A DNA stretch of 64,000 bases from Corydoras sp. C115 (GCA_019802505.1 JAFMOC010000072.1:3242501-3306500), one strand, 5' to 3'; shown: positions 35,793 through 55,127, numbered from the stretch's first letter. Notes: generated by a model from the letters alone, not told the origin. A program made the numbers and translations.

Positions 35793-36923
35793 CTGCTGCA
35801 GGATGAGGGGCAACAGGGCAAATTAAATGGCACTTTCTCCAAATTTTAACCCGTTCATGGGCCAAGCATTCAAAAGCCATCTCTGTAGTTCCTTGGAAAT
35901 ACATGTCTAGTTTTATTTGTGGATCATATTCGCCTAGTTATCAAAGGAATGGTCAATGGTCTGTCCTGCAAGAAATCATTACATATGCATCTAGTTGGTC
36001 CCCTGCCAAAATTAGAGATGGGTTAACATATTCCCCATGACCCTTAAATTATGCAAAATATATCATAAAACAAACTATTTAAAGCTACTGGTAATGTGCA
36101 CTGAGCAATAACAGTATATTTGATCAAGTAACTAAGTATTAAGCAATAAACAATATTTCTCAAAAGGATTACTATTATTAATGAGAACACTTCTCACAAG
36201 ACAGATGTCCAAAAGATTTCTTTTTACACGACATATTCCATGTCATATAAAGACATTATCTTTTTAACTAAAATCCCAAGTATATCGCTCACCGAGACAG
36301 CAGAAAGTAGAATTTTTAATGTAAAGGTTATTTCATCAAAAATGTCTTTTAGCTTTATTCGCTTTATTTTAACAGGCATCTGACATCCAAAAAGTCCTTA
36401 ACAAGCTGGTAAGCACCAAAACTACAATCAAATGGGACTTTGTCTCACTGAAAACTGCCAAGAACAATATACATGAGGACAACATTAAGTGTTAAGGAAT
36501 GTGACAAAGACTCAAGCTGTGTATTTAATTAAAGGAGTGACATTAAGTAGTCAGTTTTGCAGTTGGTACAGTAAATACAGCAGAGCAGCAAAAAAGAAAA
36601 AAAAAAAAAAAGAAAAAAAAAAGTGGCAAAGAATTTAGCAAATCAAAATAAACTTTTGGAAAGAAGGAGGGTTTACCTATCAAACATTATCAGAGCCCAC
36701 AGAGTCCGGCTTTCCTGTCCACTAAGCTCTGAATTTATATTCATTTCAAGCCAAATTGGCCAGTCAGCTGGAACGTCCTTGAAGATGCCATGGTTGAGGA
36801 TGGACCGCTTAAACTCAAATTGCACAAATATATAAAATAATAATAACCATAATACTCATAAAAGTAATAAAAGTGTTTGATAAGGTGGGTCTCAGCATAC
36901 GGATGTGTCCACGTGTAGACGAT

Positions 36924-44940
<8,017 letters not shown>

Positions 44941-45130
44941 GGTGCTATGTCTTGTGAAACCGGTTCACTGTGTGTAGCAGAGCTATAACACACAGACCTA
45001 AAGACACGTCAACACTACACAACCCTAATACACGTCACACAGAGCGCCGGATTGATCCTGTGTTTCACCTCCAAAATATAACACATATAATATCGGTTCC
45101 GTTCAAAAGAACACGCGTCATTTTTTTCCC
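44941..45130 (-). promoter_or_regulatory. sec61a 5' flank with two UPR-type elements
   Basis: On the gene strand, TGACGTG occurs twice, at plus 45005-45011 and 45031-45037, about 70 and 95 nt upstream of the start codon. TGACGTG is the core bound by XBP1/ATF6 family factors, and SEC61A1 is a known unfolded-protein-response target. The transcription start is not defined by the sequence. Confidence 0.45.
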
Positions 45131-45568
45131 CCACATTTTTTTATTGATGATTCATCAAGTGCAATACAAAAACAACATTTTATCCAATATTTATAGCGAG
45201 ATCATCCGTTTCTACCCCGAATATTAACACGAACCCCCATATATACAACAAAACAGATGAACACGCGTCGTTTCTACCAACACGTGGTTTCTCTTTCCAA
45301 GATAGTATTTAAATCTGGAATTTTTCGATGAATAAAAATTTGTAAATCTATGACATTTCGGGGTTTGAACTACTTTATCAAACTGTCTTCGTGATAGTGA
45401 TAAACAATCTAAATGAGTAAAAGTAAATTAAAGCTACTACATAATGGTGTTAAAGTGTTTTGGGTCTGATCTGCCATAGACTGCAACCTGTCCAGGGATT
45501 TCCTCCAGGAATGTTAAATCAGTATGGAAATGCACTGAATACTACTACTACTACTAATAATAATAATA

Positions 45569-45929
45569 GGGCGGCACGGTGGCTTAGTGGTTTAGCACGT
45601 TCTCCTCTCAGCACTAGGGATTCCCGGTTTGAATCCCCATCTGGGTGGAGTTTCCATGTTCTCCCGTGTCCGCGTGGGTTTCTTCCGGGTTCTCCGGTTT
45701 CCTCCCACAGTCCAAAAACATGGATCAAGTCAATTGAATTCTCTGAACTGTCCCATATAGAGTCTGTGTGTGTGTGTGTGTGTGTGAGTGAGTGTGTGCC
45801 CAGCGATGGATTGGCGCCCTGTCCTGGGTCTATCTTCCCAACGCCTGAAACGTTCTCCCCTGGATGGGCATGGGGAACCCCACCGCGACCCCACTAGAGG
45901 ATAAAGCGGGAGATAATGAATGAATGAAT

Positions 45930-45930
<1 letters not shown>
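45569..45930 (+). mobile_element. tRNA-headed retroposon, copy 19 (first of a second triplet)
   Basis: Full-length, A and B boxes present, GAAT tail running into (AAC)n then (AAT)n. Confidence 0.93.
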
Positions 45931-45971
<41 letters not shown>

Positions 45972-45999
45972 AATAATAATAATAACAATAATAATAATG
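45931..45999 (+). repeat. (AAC)n(AAT)n microsatellite
   Basis: Compound trinucleotide run joining retroposon copies 19 and 20. Confidence 0.95.
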
Positions 46000-46003
46000 A
46001 CCA

Positions 46004-46368
46004 GGCACGGTGGCTTAGTGGTTAGCACGTTCGCCTCTCAGCGTTAGGGATTCCCGGTTCAAATCCCCATCTGGGTGGAGTTTCCATGTTCTCCCCGTAT
46101 CCGCGTGGGTTTCCTCCGGGTTCTCCGGTTTCCTCCCACAGTCCAAAAACATGGATTAAGTCAAATGAATTCTCTGAATTGTCCCATATAGAGTCTGTGT
46201 GTGTGTGTGAGTGAGTGAGTGAGTGAGTGAGTGTGTGCCCAGCGATGGATTGGCGCCCTGTCCTGGGTCTATCTTCCCAACGCCTGAAACGTTCTCCCCT
46301 GGATGGGCATGGGGAACCCCACCGCGACCCTAATAGAGGATAAAGCGGGAGATAATGAATGAATGAAT
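46004..46368 (+). mobile_element. tRNA-headed retroposon, copy 20 (second of the triplet)
   Basis: Near full-length, close in sequence to copy 19, again with a tail that runs into (AAC)n(AAT)n. Confidence 0.93.
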
Positions 46369-46392
46369 AACAACAACAACAACAACAACAGC

Positions 46393-46443
<51 letters not shown>
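46369..46443 (+). repeat. (AAC)n(AAT)n microsatellite
   Basis: Same compound composition as the run at 45931-45999. It joins copies 20 and 21. Confidence 0.95.
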
Positions 46444-46444
<1 letters not shown>

Positions 46445-46728
46445 GGGCGGCACGGTGGAGTTTCCATGTTCTCCCCGTATCCGCGTGGGTTTCCTCCGGG
46501 TTCTCCGGTTTCCTCCCACAGTCCAAAAACATGGATCAAGTCAATTGAATTCTCAAAATTGCCCCATATAGAGTGTGTTTGTGTGAGTGAGTGTGTGCCC
46601 AGCGATGGATTGGTGCCCTGTCCTGGGTCTATCTGCCCAGCGCCCGAAACGTTCTCCCCTGGATGGGCATGGGGAACCCCACCGCGACCCTAATAGAGGA
46701 TAGAGCGGGAGATAATGAATGAATGAAT
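46445..46728 (+). mobile_element. tRNA-headed retroposon, copy 21 (head deleted)
   Basis: GGGCGGCACGGTGG is joined directly to AGTTTCCATG. The missing segment lies between two GGTGG motifs in the full-length element, so A-box remainder and B box are lost by a deletion at 5-bp microhomology. Confidence 0.93.
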
Positions 46729-47130
46729 AATGATAATAATAAAGTTGTTGTTAGGAGTTGTTAAACGTGAACATGTTATTACATCAATTCTCCTGGAGGT
46801 GGCAGTTAAAGTGTATTAGTTCATGCGAGCAAATTAGTAAAGAAGACAGTGTTCGAGAACGTATGTCATGTTATTCGCGCGTAGCTTTTTTTGGCATGTT
46901 ATCTCAGGAAGATACTTATGGAAGCCCGTTTTTGCCACTAAGAGGAAAAAAAATTCTCCTCCTACAACACTACTGTTACTACAACAATTTCAACTACTGC
47001 TTCTAATAAATGAATAATAATAACAACGCATTATTATTATTATTATTATTATTAGTAGTAGTAGTAGTAGTAGTAGTAGTATCTATAGAAGCCCGTTTCC
47101 GCCACTAAGAGGAAAAAAACAAAAAAGTAA

Positions 47131-47240
47131 CTCAGAATTCTGGCTTTTTATCTCAGAATTTAGACTTTTTATCTCAGAATTCTGATTTATTAAGCCACAC
47201 AAAGTCAGAATTCTGACTTTCTATCCCGCAATTCTGACTT
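47131..47240 (+). repeat. Degenerate 21-bp minisatellite
   Basis: About five units built on CTCAGAATTCTGACTTTTTA, inside the foldback element next to its left arm. Confidence 0.7.
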
Positions 47241-47255
47241 TATATCATACCGGAC

Positions 47256-47306
47256 TGCGCATGCGTGCTCATATATACATATACATGAGGCGCGCAAAAT
47301 GGCTGC
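47256..47306 (+). promoter_or_regulatory. NRF1-like and YY1-like sites in the foldback loop
   Basis: TGCGCATGCGTGC (47256-47268) resembles the NRF1 palindrome and AAAATGGC (47296-47303) the YY1 core. This pair is common in CpG-type vertebrate promoters. No gene starts nearby. Confidence 0.35.
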
Positions 47307-47371
47307 TTGTGGTTTGGTTGTACGTCATTGTGTTTAAATAATTTCATGGTATATACCTTAATTCACTCTTT

Positions 47372-47720
47372 ATTCATTCATTCATTATCTCCCGCTTTTA
47401 TCCTCTATTAGGGTTGCGGTGGGGTTCCCCATGCCCATCCAGGGGAGAACGTTTCGGGCGCTGGGCAGATAGACCCAGGACAGGGCGCCAATCCATCGCT
47501 GGGCACACACTCACTCACACAGACACACTCTATATGGGGCAATTTTGAGAATTCAATTGACTTGATCCATGTTTTTTAGACTGTGGGAGGAAACCGGAGA
47601 ACCCGGAGGAAACTCACGCAGACACGGGGAGAACATGGAAACCACCCAGATGGGGATTCGAACCGGGAATCCCTAGCGCTGAGAGGCGAACGTGCTAACC
47701 ACTAAGCCACCGTGCCGCCC
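47372..47720 (-). mobile_element. tRNA-headed retroposon, copy 22, inside the foldback loop
   Basis: Full-length. Flanks AATTCACTCTTT (47360-47371) and AATTCACTTTTT (47721-47732) are an 11-of-12 target duplication. Confidence 0.93.
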
Positions 47721-48240
47721 AATTCACTTTTTAATGAAATCTAATTAAACAGTTAAACAACCTTGACCTTGCCTTTGATACATTATCGTTGAGACTTTAT
47801 CTCAGTGTTTAACGGTAACTGGTCTGCATCGGACTTTATACAGTAATGACACTCAGTTACTCACAGATCAAACTGTTTTTAATTAACAGATTAAACTGCA
47901 GCTAGTGCAAGTGGCTAGGGCGTAGGAAGTTTCTTATCCAAACCATGGGATTTTCAATCTCAATGTATTACACAAGTCTTCATTACCAAGTCTCTTTTAT
48001 TTATTTTTTTTATCTTTATTGATCTCATCACAGTCAATGTAATCACATCACTTTATTCACCATGTTAATGATTTACTGTTTAAGATTGTTATTTACTGAA
48101 TTATTAAAACTCAAACCGTGCTCATGTTGTCCAGCTGCTTACTAAGTCAGAATTAAAAAGTTAAAAAGTAAGAATTCTGAGTTACTTTTTTGTTTTTTTC
48201 CTCTTAGTGGCGGAAAAGGGCTTCCATAGATACTACTACT

Positions 48241-48293
<53 letters not shown>

Positions 48294-48712
48294 GTTGTTA
48301 TTATTATTCATTTATTAGAAGCAGTAGTAATTGTTGTAGTAACAGTAGTGTTGTAGGAGGAGAATTTTTTTTTTGCAGAATAAATAATGAAAATTCAGTA
48401 AGTTCCAGTTTTTTAAAATTATTATTATTATTTTATTTAATAGCTGTTTAACAAATGAAAAATCATGTGCCTTTGATCACAGGGTGTCACGTATGACCTT
48501 TAAAATAAAAAAAAAAAAAAAAAAGGAAATTGGATGGAAAATGGAAAACAAAGTTTTGCAGTCTATGCTACTAAACAGCACCGGTATGTCTGGAGTTTTT
48601 TATTTTGAAATATCATCTACTTTTCATCTATAACACTGCCAAAACAGAACCTGGTTTTACATTAGTGGTGCTGCAATCCTGCAGAATGTACTCACTGAAC
48701 TGAATATATTTA

Positions 48713-49063
48713 TCCATTCATTATCTTCCGCTTTATCCTATATTAGGGTTGTGGGGGGTTCCTCATCCCATCCAGGGGAGAACGTTTCTGGCGCTGGGCA
48801 GATACACCCAGGACAGAGTGCCAATCTATCGCTGGGCACACACTCACACAGACACGCACACAAACACACACTCTATGGGGTAATTTGGAGAATTCAATTG
48901 CCTTTTATCCATGTTTTTGGACTATGGGAGGAAACTGGAGAACCCAGAGGAAACCCACGCAGACACGGTGAGAACCTGGAAACTCCACCCAGATTTGTAT
49001 TCGAACTGGGAATCCCTAGTGCTGACAGGCGAACGTGCTATCCACTAAGCCACCGTGCCGCCC
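48713..49063 (-). mobile_element. tRNA-headed retroposon, copy 23
   Basis: Full-length with the perfect 12-bp target duplication TGAATATATTTA at 48701-48712 and 49064-49075. Confidence 0.95.
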
Positions 49064-49159
49064 TGAATATATTTAGTTTTATAAATTTTTTGAAAATGGA
49101 CACCTGATCTTTACACAATCTGTACATGGCTGTCCTACACACCACTCCTGAGGTTTCTC

Positions 49160-50010
49160 CCTTAAAAAAAACATGAAAGGGAGAAAGGGATATAAAAGGG
49201 ATAAACCTTCCAGGAAGTGGAGCAAGACTTCATTGTTAAGATGTGGTTTTTGATAAGGGGATCTGGGCTAGATGAGTCATTAAGACACTCAGTGGTCAGA
49301 GGTCTGCTGTTGACAATTACAATGACTTCATACAGTAATGTTTGCAGAGAGGCGCAGAATAGATGTCGAAACACTTCTAATGGTGTGAATTTGTATCCTT
49401 TAGTGCTTCAGCAAACTTGCATCTTGCTCCAGCAAAGCAAAGTCCCTTAATAGCATTTTATCTGGCGTACTATTCCACGAATGGTGAAAACTGAACACAG
49501 CACATCTGTGGTCATGTCGTCAAGCATCTCACCATCTATTGCTCTGAAACACATAAAGATAAGTAACAACCCATAACGCTTTAGCTCTAATTTCTTTCCT
49601 TAATGGTGGTAAGGACCTCCTTGCTATTAGAGACAAACTTGTGAAATCGTAGTTTGCCTGTGCTGCAAATCACTCTGGATTTATTCACCAGTTGTGTTGC
49701 TTGTAGATGCTACACTTTACAGTCCATTTTCAACATAGAAGTTGTGCTGTATGAATTTTATGGTGCCATTACTGAAGGGATCCTGTACTTCAGCTGCAAT
49801 GTGCTTGAGTCCATAGTTGGCACATTCAGGTGATGAAGTTGCACAGAACAAATGGACCTTCATTCGATAGGTGGAAGGTTGGCCTTCAAGATTTCCATTC
49901 TACCACCAAAGGAATCAGAACAGTAATCTTTATCTACCTTCATGTGAGACTGGTGAATTATGCACTCTATGTCACACATGATTGCAATCTGGCCTCTTTG
50001 GAACCGATAA
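49160..50010 (-). mobile_element. BEL/Pao-type LTR retrotransposon pol remnant
   Basis: Minus-strand translation in broken frames gives a reverse-transcriptase piece near 49690-49900, with LFCATSSPECANYGL and HNFYVEN (a decayed YVDD catalytic motif). Farther along, at 49170-49370, an integrase-end piece has VNSRPLTTECLND. The order RT then integrase fits BEL/Pao pol, but protein between them is missing and stops are frequent. No LTRs were identified. Confidence 0.7.
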
Positions 50011-50215
50011 AATGTCTACATTAAATCTGTATTTGTTATTTGGACTATTGCAAGGCCTGCATGTCTTTCAATTGTCCAAGTGTTTTTTTTTATGTTTTGG
50101 GGGAAAAAGGTTTCCCTAAAACTATTATAAAACAATGTCTCAGACATTGTATATAATATTTTTATTCATGGCCTTTAAAAGCTTAATAAATTTTTTTCTA
50201 CATTAGTGCATTAAT

Positions 50216-50435
50216 GAGGGCAGGGTAGCTCAGTGGTTAGGCCATTGGGCTATCAATCTGAAGGTTGGCGGTTCAAATCCCAGGTCCACTGAAGTTACCA
50301 ATGTGGGTCCTTGAGCAAGACCCTTAACCCTCACTGCTCCAGGGATGTTGTGATTAACCCTGTGTTCACCTTGTAAGTCGCTTTGGATAAAAGCGTCTGC
50401 TAAATGACCAAATGTAAATGTAATGTAAATGTAGT
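50216..50435 (+). mobile_element. tRNA-derived SINE with L2-type tail
   Basis: The head GGGTAGCTCAGTGGTTAGGC (A-box-like) with B-box-like GGTTCAAATCC is followed by the body CTTGAGCAAGACCCTTAACC and the tail GTAAGTCGCTTTGGATAAAA with GTCTGCTAAATGACC. The tail is the same as that of the LINE at 12180-12957, consistent with mobilisation by L2-clade machinery. Confidence 0.88.
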
Positions 50436-50639
50436 GCTGGTTACACATGAACATGCATAACAAAGAAAACATTTCTCCAACCTCCACCTGATGCAGGACA
50501 GGAATACACTCTAAATAAGGATCAGTTCATCATATAACTTCACCCATTTTCTCACTTATATAAATATAAATACTAAGGCCATTAAGTAAACTTTAGACAT
50601 TTTTAATGAAAATTGGAACACTGGTTAAAAAAAACCCCA

Positions 50640-51150
50640 CTCAAATCCACATAAGAAATACAGACTACCTACTACTTCACTATGCTCCTAAGTCTAAGTA
50701 CTAAGTCCTTACATTGGTTCCCAGTCAGTTACAGAACAGACTTTAAGGTAGTATTACTGTCTTAATGCGGTAAAATTATACATGTCTTAATGCGATAAAA
50801 CCAGCATTTATTAAATCTAGTACAGAGATATAAGCGAGCTCCGAGATCTAGGAACTAGACTGTTAGTCATTCCTCAGGTGAAAACTACACACGGAGAAGC
50901 TGCATTTGCATTTAGCCACTATGTCACTTGTAAATGGAACCAGCTGACTGAGAACATTAGAAGAGCCCAGACTTTTTAATCTAAAGATTGAAAACATTTC
51001 TGTTTGGCAGCTTACAGCTCAGTTTAAAATACTTTTGACTCTTTTTTGTTTTTATTATTTTATTCTTTTCTTAAACTCTTTTTTGTATTTCCTATTATAG
51101 AACTATTTTATTATTTGAATTAATTTTATAATTTCTTATACACTACAAAG
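50640..51150 (+). mobile_element. LINE ORF2 C-terminal remnant
   Basis: Broken plus-strand frames contain LHWFPVSYRTDFK-like sequence followed by RSRN and HGEAAFAFSHY-like phrases typical of the end of a LINE reverse-transcriptase protein. A T-rich tail follows. Clade not assigned. Confidence 0.6.
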
Positions 51151-51180
51151 CACTCATTTTTATAAAACTGAATAAAAGTA

Positions 51181-51537
51181 GGGCGGCACGGTGGCTTAGT
51201 GGTTAGCACGTTCACCTCTCAGCGCTAGGGATTCCCGGTTCGAATCCCCATCTGGGTGGAGGTTCCATGTTCACACCGTGTCTGCTTGGATTTCCTCCGG
51301 GGTCTCTGGTTTCCTCCCACAGTCCAAAAACATGGATCAAGTCAATTGAGTTCTCCAAAATTGCCCCATATAGAGTGTGTATGTCTGTGTGAGCGAGTGA
51401 GTGTGTGCCCAGTGATAGATTGGCGCCCTGTAGTGGGCGTATCTGCCCAGCCCATGAAACGTTCTCCCCTGGATGGGCATGGTGAACCCCCCCACGACCC
51501 TAATATAGGATAAAGCGGAAGATAATGAATGGACGAA
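51181..51537 (+). mobile_element. tRNA-headed retroposon, copy 24
   Basis: Full-length with A and B boxes. AATAAAAGT precedes it and recurs at about 51536-51544 after the tail, a 9-bp target duplication. Confidence 0.93.
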
Positions 51538-53726
51538 TAAAAGTTAAATAAGATTTGCACTGCAATATTACAGCATCAGTGTGATTATACTGTAGTGGTT
51601 GTGTGTGTGTGCATTCACTGACCCGTACTTGTTGATGTGTTTCTGGAGATCTACATGCTTTGGACTTAAATGCTGTCTGCATTTTGTTGTACTTTGTTCA
51701 GTATGTAAAAACTGATTACAGTTACTAAAAAAACAAAGGACTGTAAAAGAGCAATCTCTCCATCATTCTCGTTATTTTTAGTTTTTTAGTTGGTGAAATA
51801 GTTTTTTTTAAACAATTTTACAATCTTAACACCCAAAACCCCAAATAAGCAAGGTGACAATGACAAGGAAAGATAACTTATAATATATGAAAAGTCTAGG
51901 AAATGAATAGTATACAATATATTTATCTGAGCTCAAAAGAATAAATTCAATTTAATCAAAGGTTTGATTCTGTGTATGTATGTAAGTTGTAATGAAAGTA
52001 CTGTACAAGTGGTACTACATCATACATGCAGCAACAGCTCAAAAAAGAATTATCTTGTCATTATTTAATTTTTTTTGTTATCATTTGGAACATTTTGTCT
52101 TGAAGATCCAGTTCAAACATCTTAAGGCTGTTTTTTTTTTTTTTTTATATTTCAGTATAGGCCAAACCGGTTTATGTAATTACAGGTAATGAGGTTTTAT
52201 TATATTAATTATTATGTATTTGTTCCTGTTTGATTTAATACTACACTGTGACAGTTAATTATGTAACATCAAATCCAAAATAGGTATACCTAATGAAATA
52301 ATGTTATGTAAAGTAATGTAAGTAATGTTATAACTTGAATTCTCCTAAACACATACTGTAAACAAACAAGAAATATAAACACGTAATCTAATTATCTGGT
52401 TGCAGTTACCTTCTTTGACTGGCTATGTTGCCTCATTCACCTAAGACTAACTAATTTGTGTCACACTGAAAGGACAGCAAAACAACAAGAAATGAGGAAC
52501 ATTCACGCAGACAGCTATAAAGTAACTTATGCGACTCAAACCTAACAACACTGGGAGGAGGGAATGCTTAAATAACAAGTGGATGTACATGTAATGGCAA
52601 ACAACATATAAATGAAATTAATGAGTTTTGAAAAAATGTGGGGAAAAAGCAAAAAAAAAAAAAAAAAAAACAGACATGAGAGCAAATAATCTCCTGGTGC
52701 TCCTGACACTATCCTGCTCACCGGTGTCACACGTAGACTCGTGCTCTTGGACGTCACATGCATACATCCTGCGAACACTCAGAGAGGAACATAGTTCTAA
52801 GTGTTTTGGAATGGTGCTTAGCACTAGAAAACATAAAACTCACAATGAGGTTCAGATTCTATATAATCTACTCTGCTTCCAGAGCCAAGAAGAAGAAAGC
52901 TTTGTGTGCTGGAGGATTTAGACTCAGCGACAGAGTAAACTGAAATAATACTTCCCACAGAAAATTATTTAAATTAGGTGTCAATGGACCAAATAAAACT
53001 TTTTTTGACAACAAGATTTCAAATCACTTTCACCAAAAGTGAAGTTTTGAAGATTCACAAAACCAGGAAAAAGACCTGGGCTTCCGGGACTAAAGACCCA
53101 CATGTTTTGTCAGTAGCCCCGGATCTAATGAGACCAGCCAATCTCCTCCAGGAACGAGACCGTCAGATTGAGTTACCTTCAGCTGTTTGTGTTTCTAAGC
53201 TCTGATTGTGTGAGGGAGACCAGTAGCGGGAGTAAAGTTGCCGTAATAGCTGTATGTTGGCTGTAAAGAGCAGCTTCTCAGCTTTCTGAAACCGTCAAAA
53301 TTTTTCTGATTGCGCAAACTGTCGCAAAGTTACTGTATTTCAAAGCAAAACCTTGTTAAATACTTTTAGTTTTTCCCTTCACAATTTGTCTCTGCATCTT
53401 TGGGTCCAATTTATACACCTCATGACACATAATTTTAGCAATAGAAAAAGAGAACTTAGGAATGATAGCAGGGTGTAAAAAATTATAGAGGGCAATAATT
53501 TATTCTGAATTACTTTTATGGGCAAAGATTTGGAGAACACTGTGTTAGGAGTTTTTCATTTGTGCCTACTGAGAGATACAAAAATCAAAATCTATTTAAT
53601 AGAACTACAACCAGGACAGCATACTTACCGAAAAGCCAACAGCATATTAAAAAATATTATATCAAACAAATTAAACTGATGCAGAACCAGAAGCAGAAGA
53701 AATATAGAAAATAGAAATAGATTAAG

Positions 53727-53862
53727 CCCAGCGATAGATTGGCGCCCTGTCCTGGGTCTATCTGCCCAGCACCTGAGATGTTCTCCCCTGGATGGGCATG
53801 GGGAACCCCACCGCGACCCTAATAGAGGATAAAGCGGGAGATAATGAATGAATGAATGAATG
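53727..53862 (+). mobile_element. tRNA-headed retroposon, copy 25 (5'-truncated, with target duplication)
   Basis: Only the last 136 bp are present, yet they are flanked by the perfect 12-bp AAATAGATTAAG at 53715-53726 and 53863-53874, proving a truncated insertion. Confidence 0.95.
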
Positions 53863-54390
53863 AAATAGATTAAGATTTTCATTTAGATCTCTGCCACAGC
53901 TGGAACTGAGATTAGTTAAATGGATTAGTGAATGAATGGAAGGATTGTACTGAACTCATATTTAACATGTAGTTCCTCACAATCAAATGCAAGAATAATA
54001 CATGATTTAGAGTGAAATCTGTAATCCTTTATAATGCTAGGGTCATACCTCATCAAAATTTGAGACAACTCCTGTAAATTATGAAATCAACACATTAACT
54101 AACTTCATACAACATATTTACAACATAAAATCAGTCAGTGTATGTGAACGAACTGTAAACTCAACTAAAATCTAATCAGAAGAAAATACAGTTAAAGCAG
54201 ACCATAAAACATACATACACAAGCTGAAGCCATTTTAATGAAACATGGTGATGGCCTGAGAAAACCTAATTTTAGTTCTTAGTAAGGAGTTGCATGTTGT
54301 TAAGGCCCATGGAATTAAATGTGTTTCACAAGGACATAATGATGTTCGGTAAAAGATATGTCATATCTTATAACTAAGTATGAAAGTCTC

Positions 54391-54417
54391 TGTGTGTGTG
54401 TGTGTGTGTGTGTGTGT
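54391..54417 (+). repeat. (GT)n microsatellite
   Basis: Short GT run in spacer sequence. Confidence 0.9.
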
Positions 54418-54918
54418 TCCCTATACAAATCCACATCGTTGTTTCGATTACCACAAAGGGCTAGGCATAAATAACACCTCCACCCATTCACAAACAGGTT
54501 CCTGATCATGCCCTTGTGTCACACTAAGGAAAGGTAATTCACTATGGGTGTTCACTATAGGTAGCTATTCTGTATGATTTTTTATTAAATATAGAACAAT
54601 GATAATAATATAATAATATATAATAAATAAGTGAATAACAATAATTCTCTTTCTAGAGAAAAAAATCTATGTTATGCATATTTTAGCAATTAAGTAAGAA
54701 ATCATTTGAAAAAAATAATAAAATCAAAAAATTGCAGACAAGCTAATGACTAATCATTTTTAAATACAATTAATAACCATTGTTATAATGTATACAACAT
54801 AACATTCTGTAGATTCAAGGATTCAAGGAAATTTGTACGTGGTACATGAGACAAAAACGAAATTATGGCTCACTGACCCCGTTTACACTGCTCTATTAAA
54901 GTAAGAACTTCATTTTAA

Positions 54919-55127
54919 TGGGCACACACTCATTCTATATGGGGCAATTTGGAGAATTCAATTGACCTTGGTCCATGTTTTTGGAATGTGGGAGGAAACC
55001 GGGGAACCTGGAGGAAACCCACGCGGACATGAGGAGAACATGGAAACTCCACCCAGATTGGGATTTGAACCGGAAATCCCTAGGGCTGAGAGGCAAATGT
55101 GCTAACCACTAAGCCACCGTGCCACCC
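54919..55127 (-). mobile_element. tRNA-headed retroposon, copy 26 (3' part missing)
   Basis: The head and mid-body are present in minus orientation, ending abruptly at GGGCACACACTC. Loss of the 3' side cannot come from truncated reverse transcription, so this copy was cut by a later deletion or rearrangement. Confidence 0.88.

Larger units (their letters stand above)
34631..35911. mobile_element. 1.28 kb inverted-repeat element with tandem 208-bp units and a promoter-like end
   Basis: The left end carries AGATGGCTTTTGAA (34633-34646) and the right end TTCAAAAGCCATCT (35869-35882), a perfect 14-bp inverted repeat. The left end alone also folds (AGATGGCTTTT, 3-nt loop, AAAAGCCATCT). Inside, a unit beginning CTCTTCTAAG at 35275 recurs at 35483 (208-bp period), with GCCATAACTCG also near 34883. 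Comparison with 32805-32990 suggests the insertion spans about 34631-35911. No transposase reading frame is visible, so it would be non-autonomous. Confidence 0.65.
30903..36923. other. Spacer between uroc1 and sec61a
   Basis: Contains the uroc1 5' flank, a Tc1-like deletion derivative, three retroposons, a 1.28 kb inverted-repeat element and the sec61a 3' untranslated region. On the sec61a strand, AATAAA occurs at plus 36354-36359 and 36363-36368, about 560 nt beyond its stop, as plausible poly(A) signals. No additional gene recognised. Confidence 0.5.
46946..48375. mobile_element. Foldback element with about 200-bp inverted arms
   Basis: The left arm (46946-47141) contains ATTCTCCTCCTACAACACTA, TTCTAATAAATGAATAATAA, TAT/AGT trinucleotide runs, GAAGCCCGTTTCCGCCACTA and AGAGGAAAAAAAC. 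The right arm (48171-48375) holds their reverse complements in inverse order, imperfectly, with microsatellite length changes. The loop is about 1.03 kb, of which 345 bp is retroposon copy 22. Part of the left arm (GAAGCCCGTTT...CCACTAAGAGG) is also present just outside, at 46921-46945. No transposase coding is seen. Confidence 0.7.

Noticed and set aside
52628..53205. Plus-strand frames considered as exons of an unknown gene
   Set aside because: No conserved motif, no convincing splice pairing and a poly(A) tract within the first frame.
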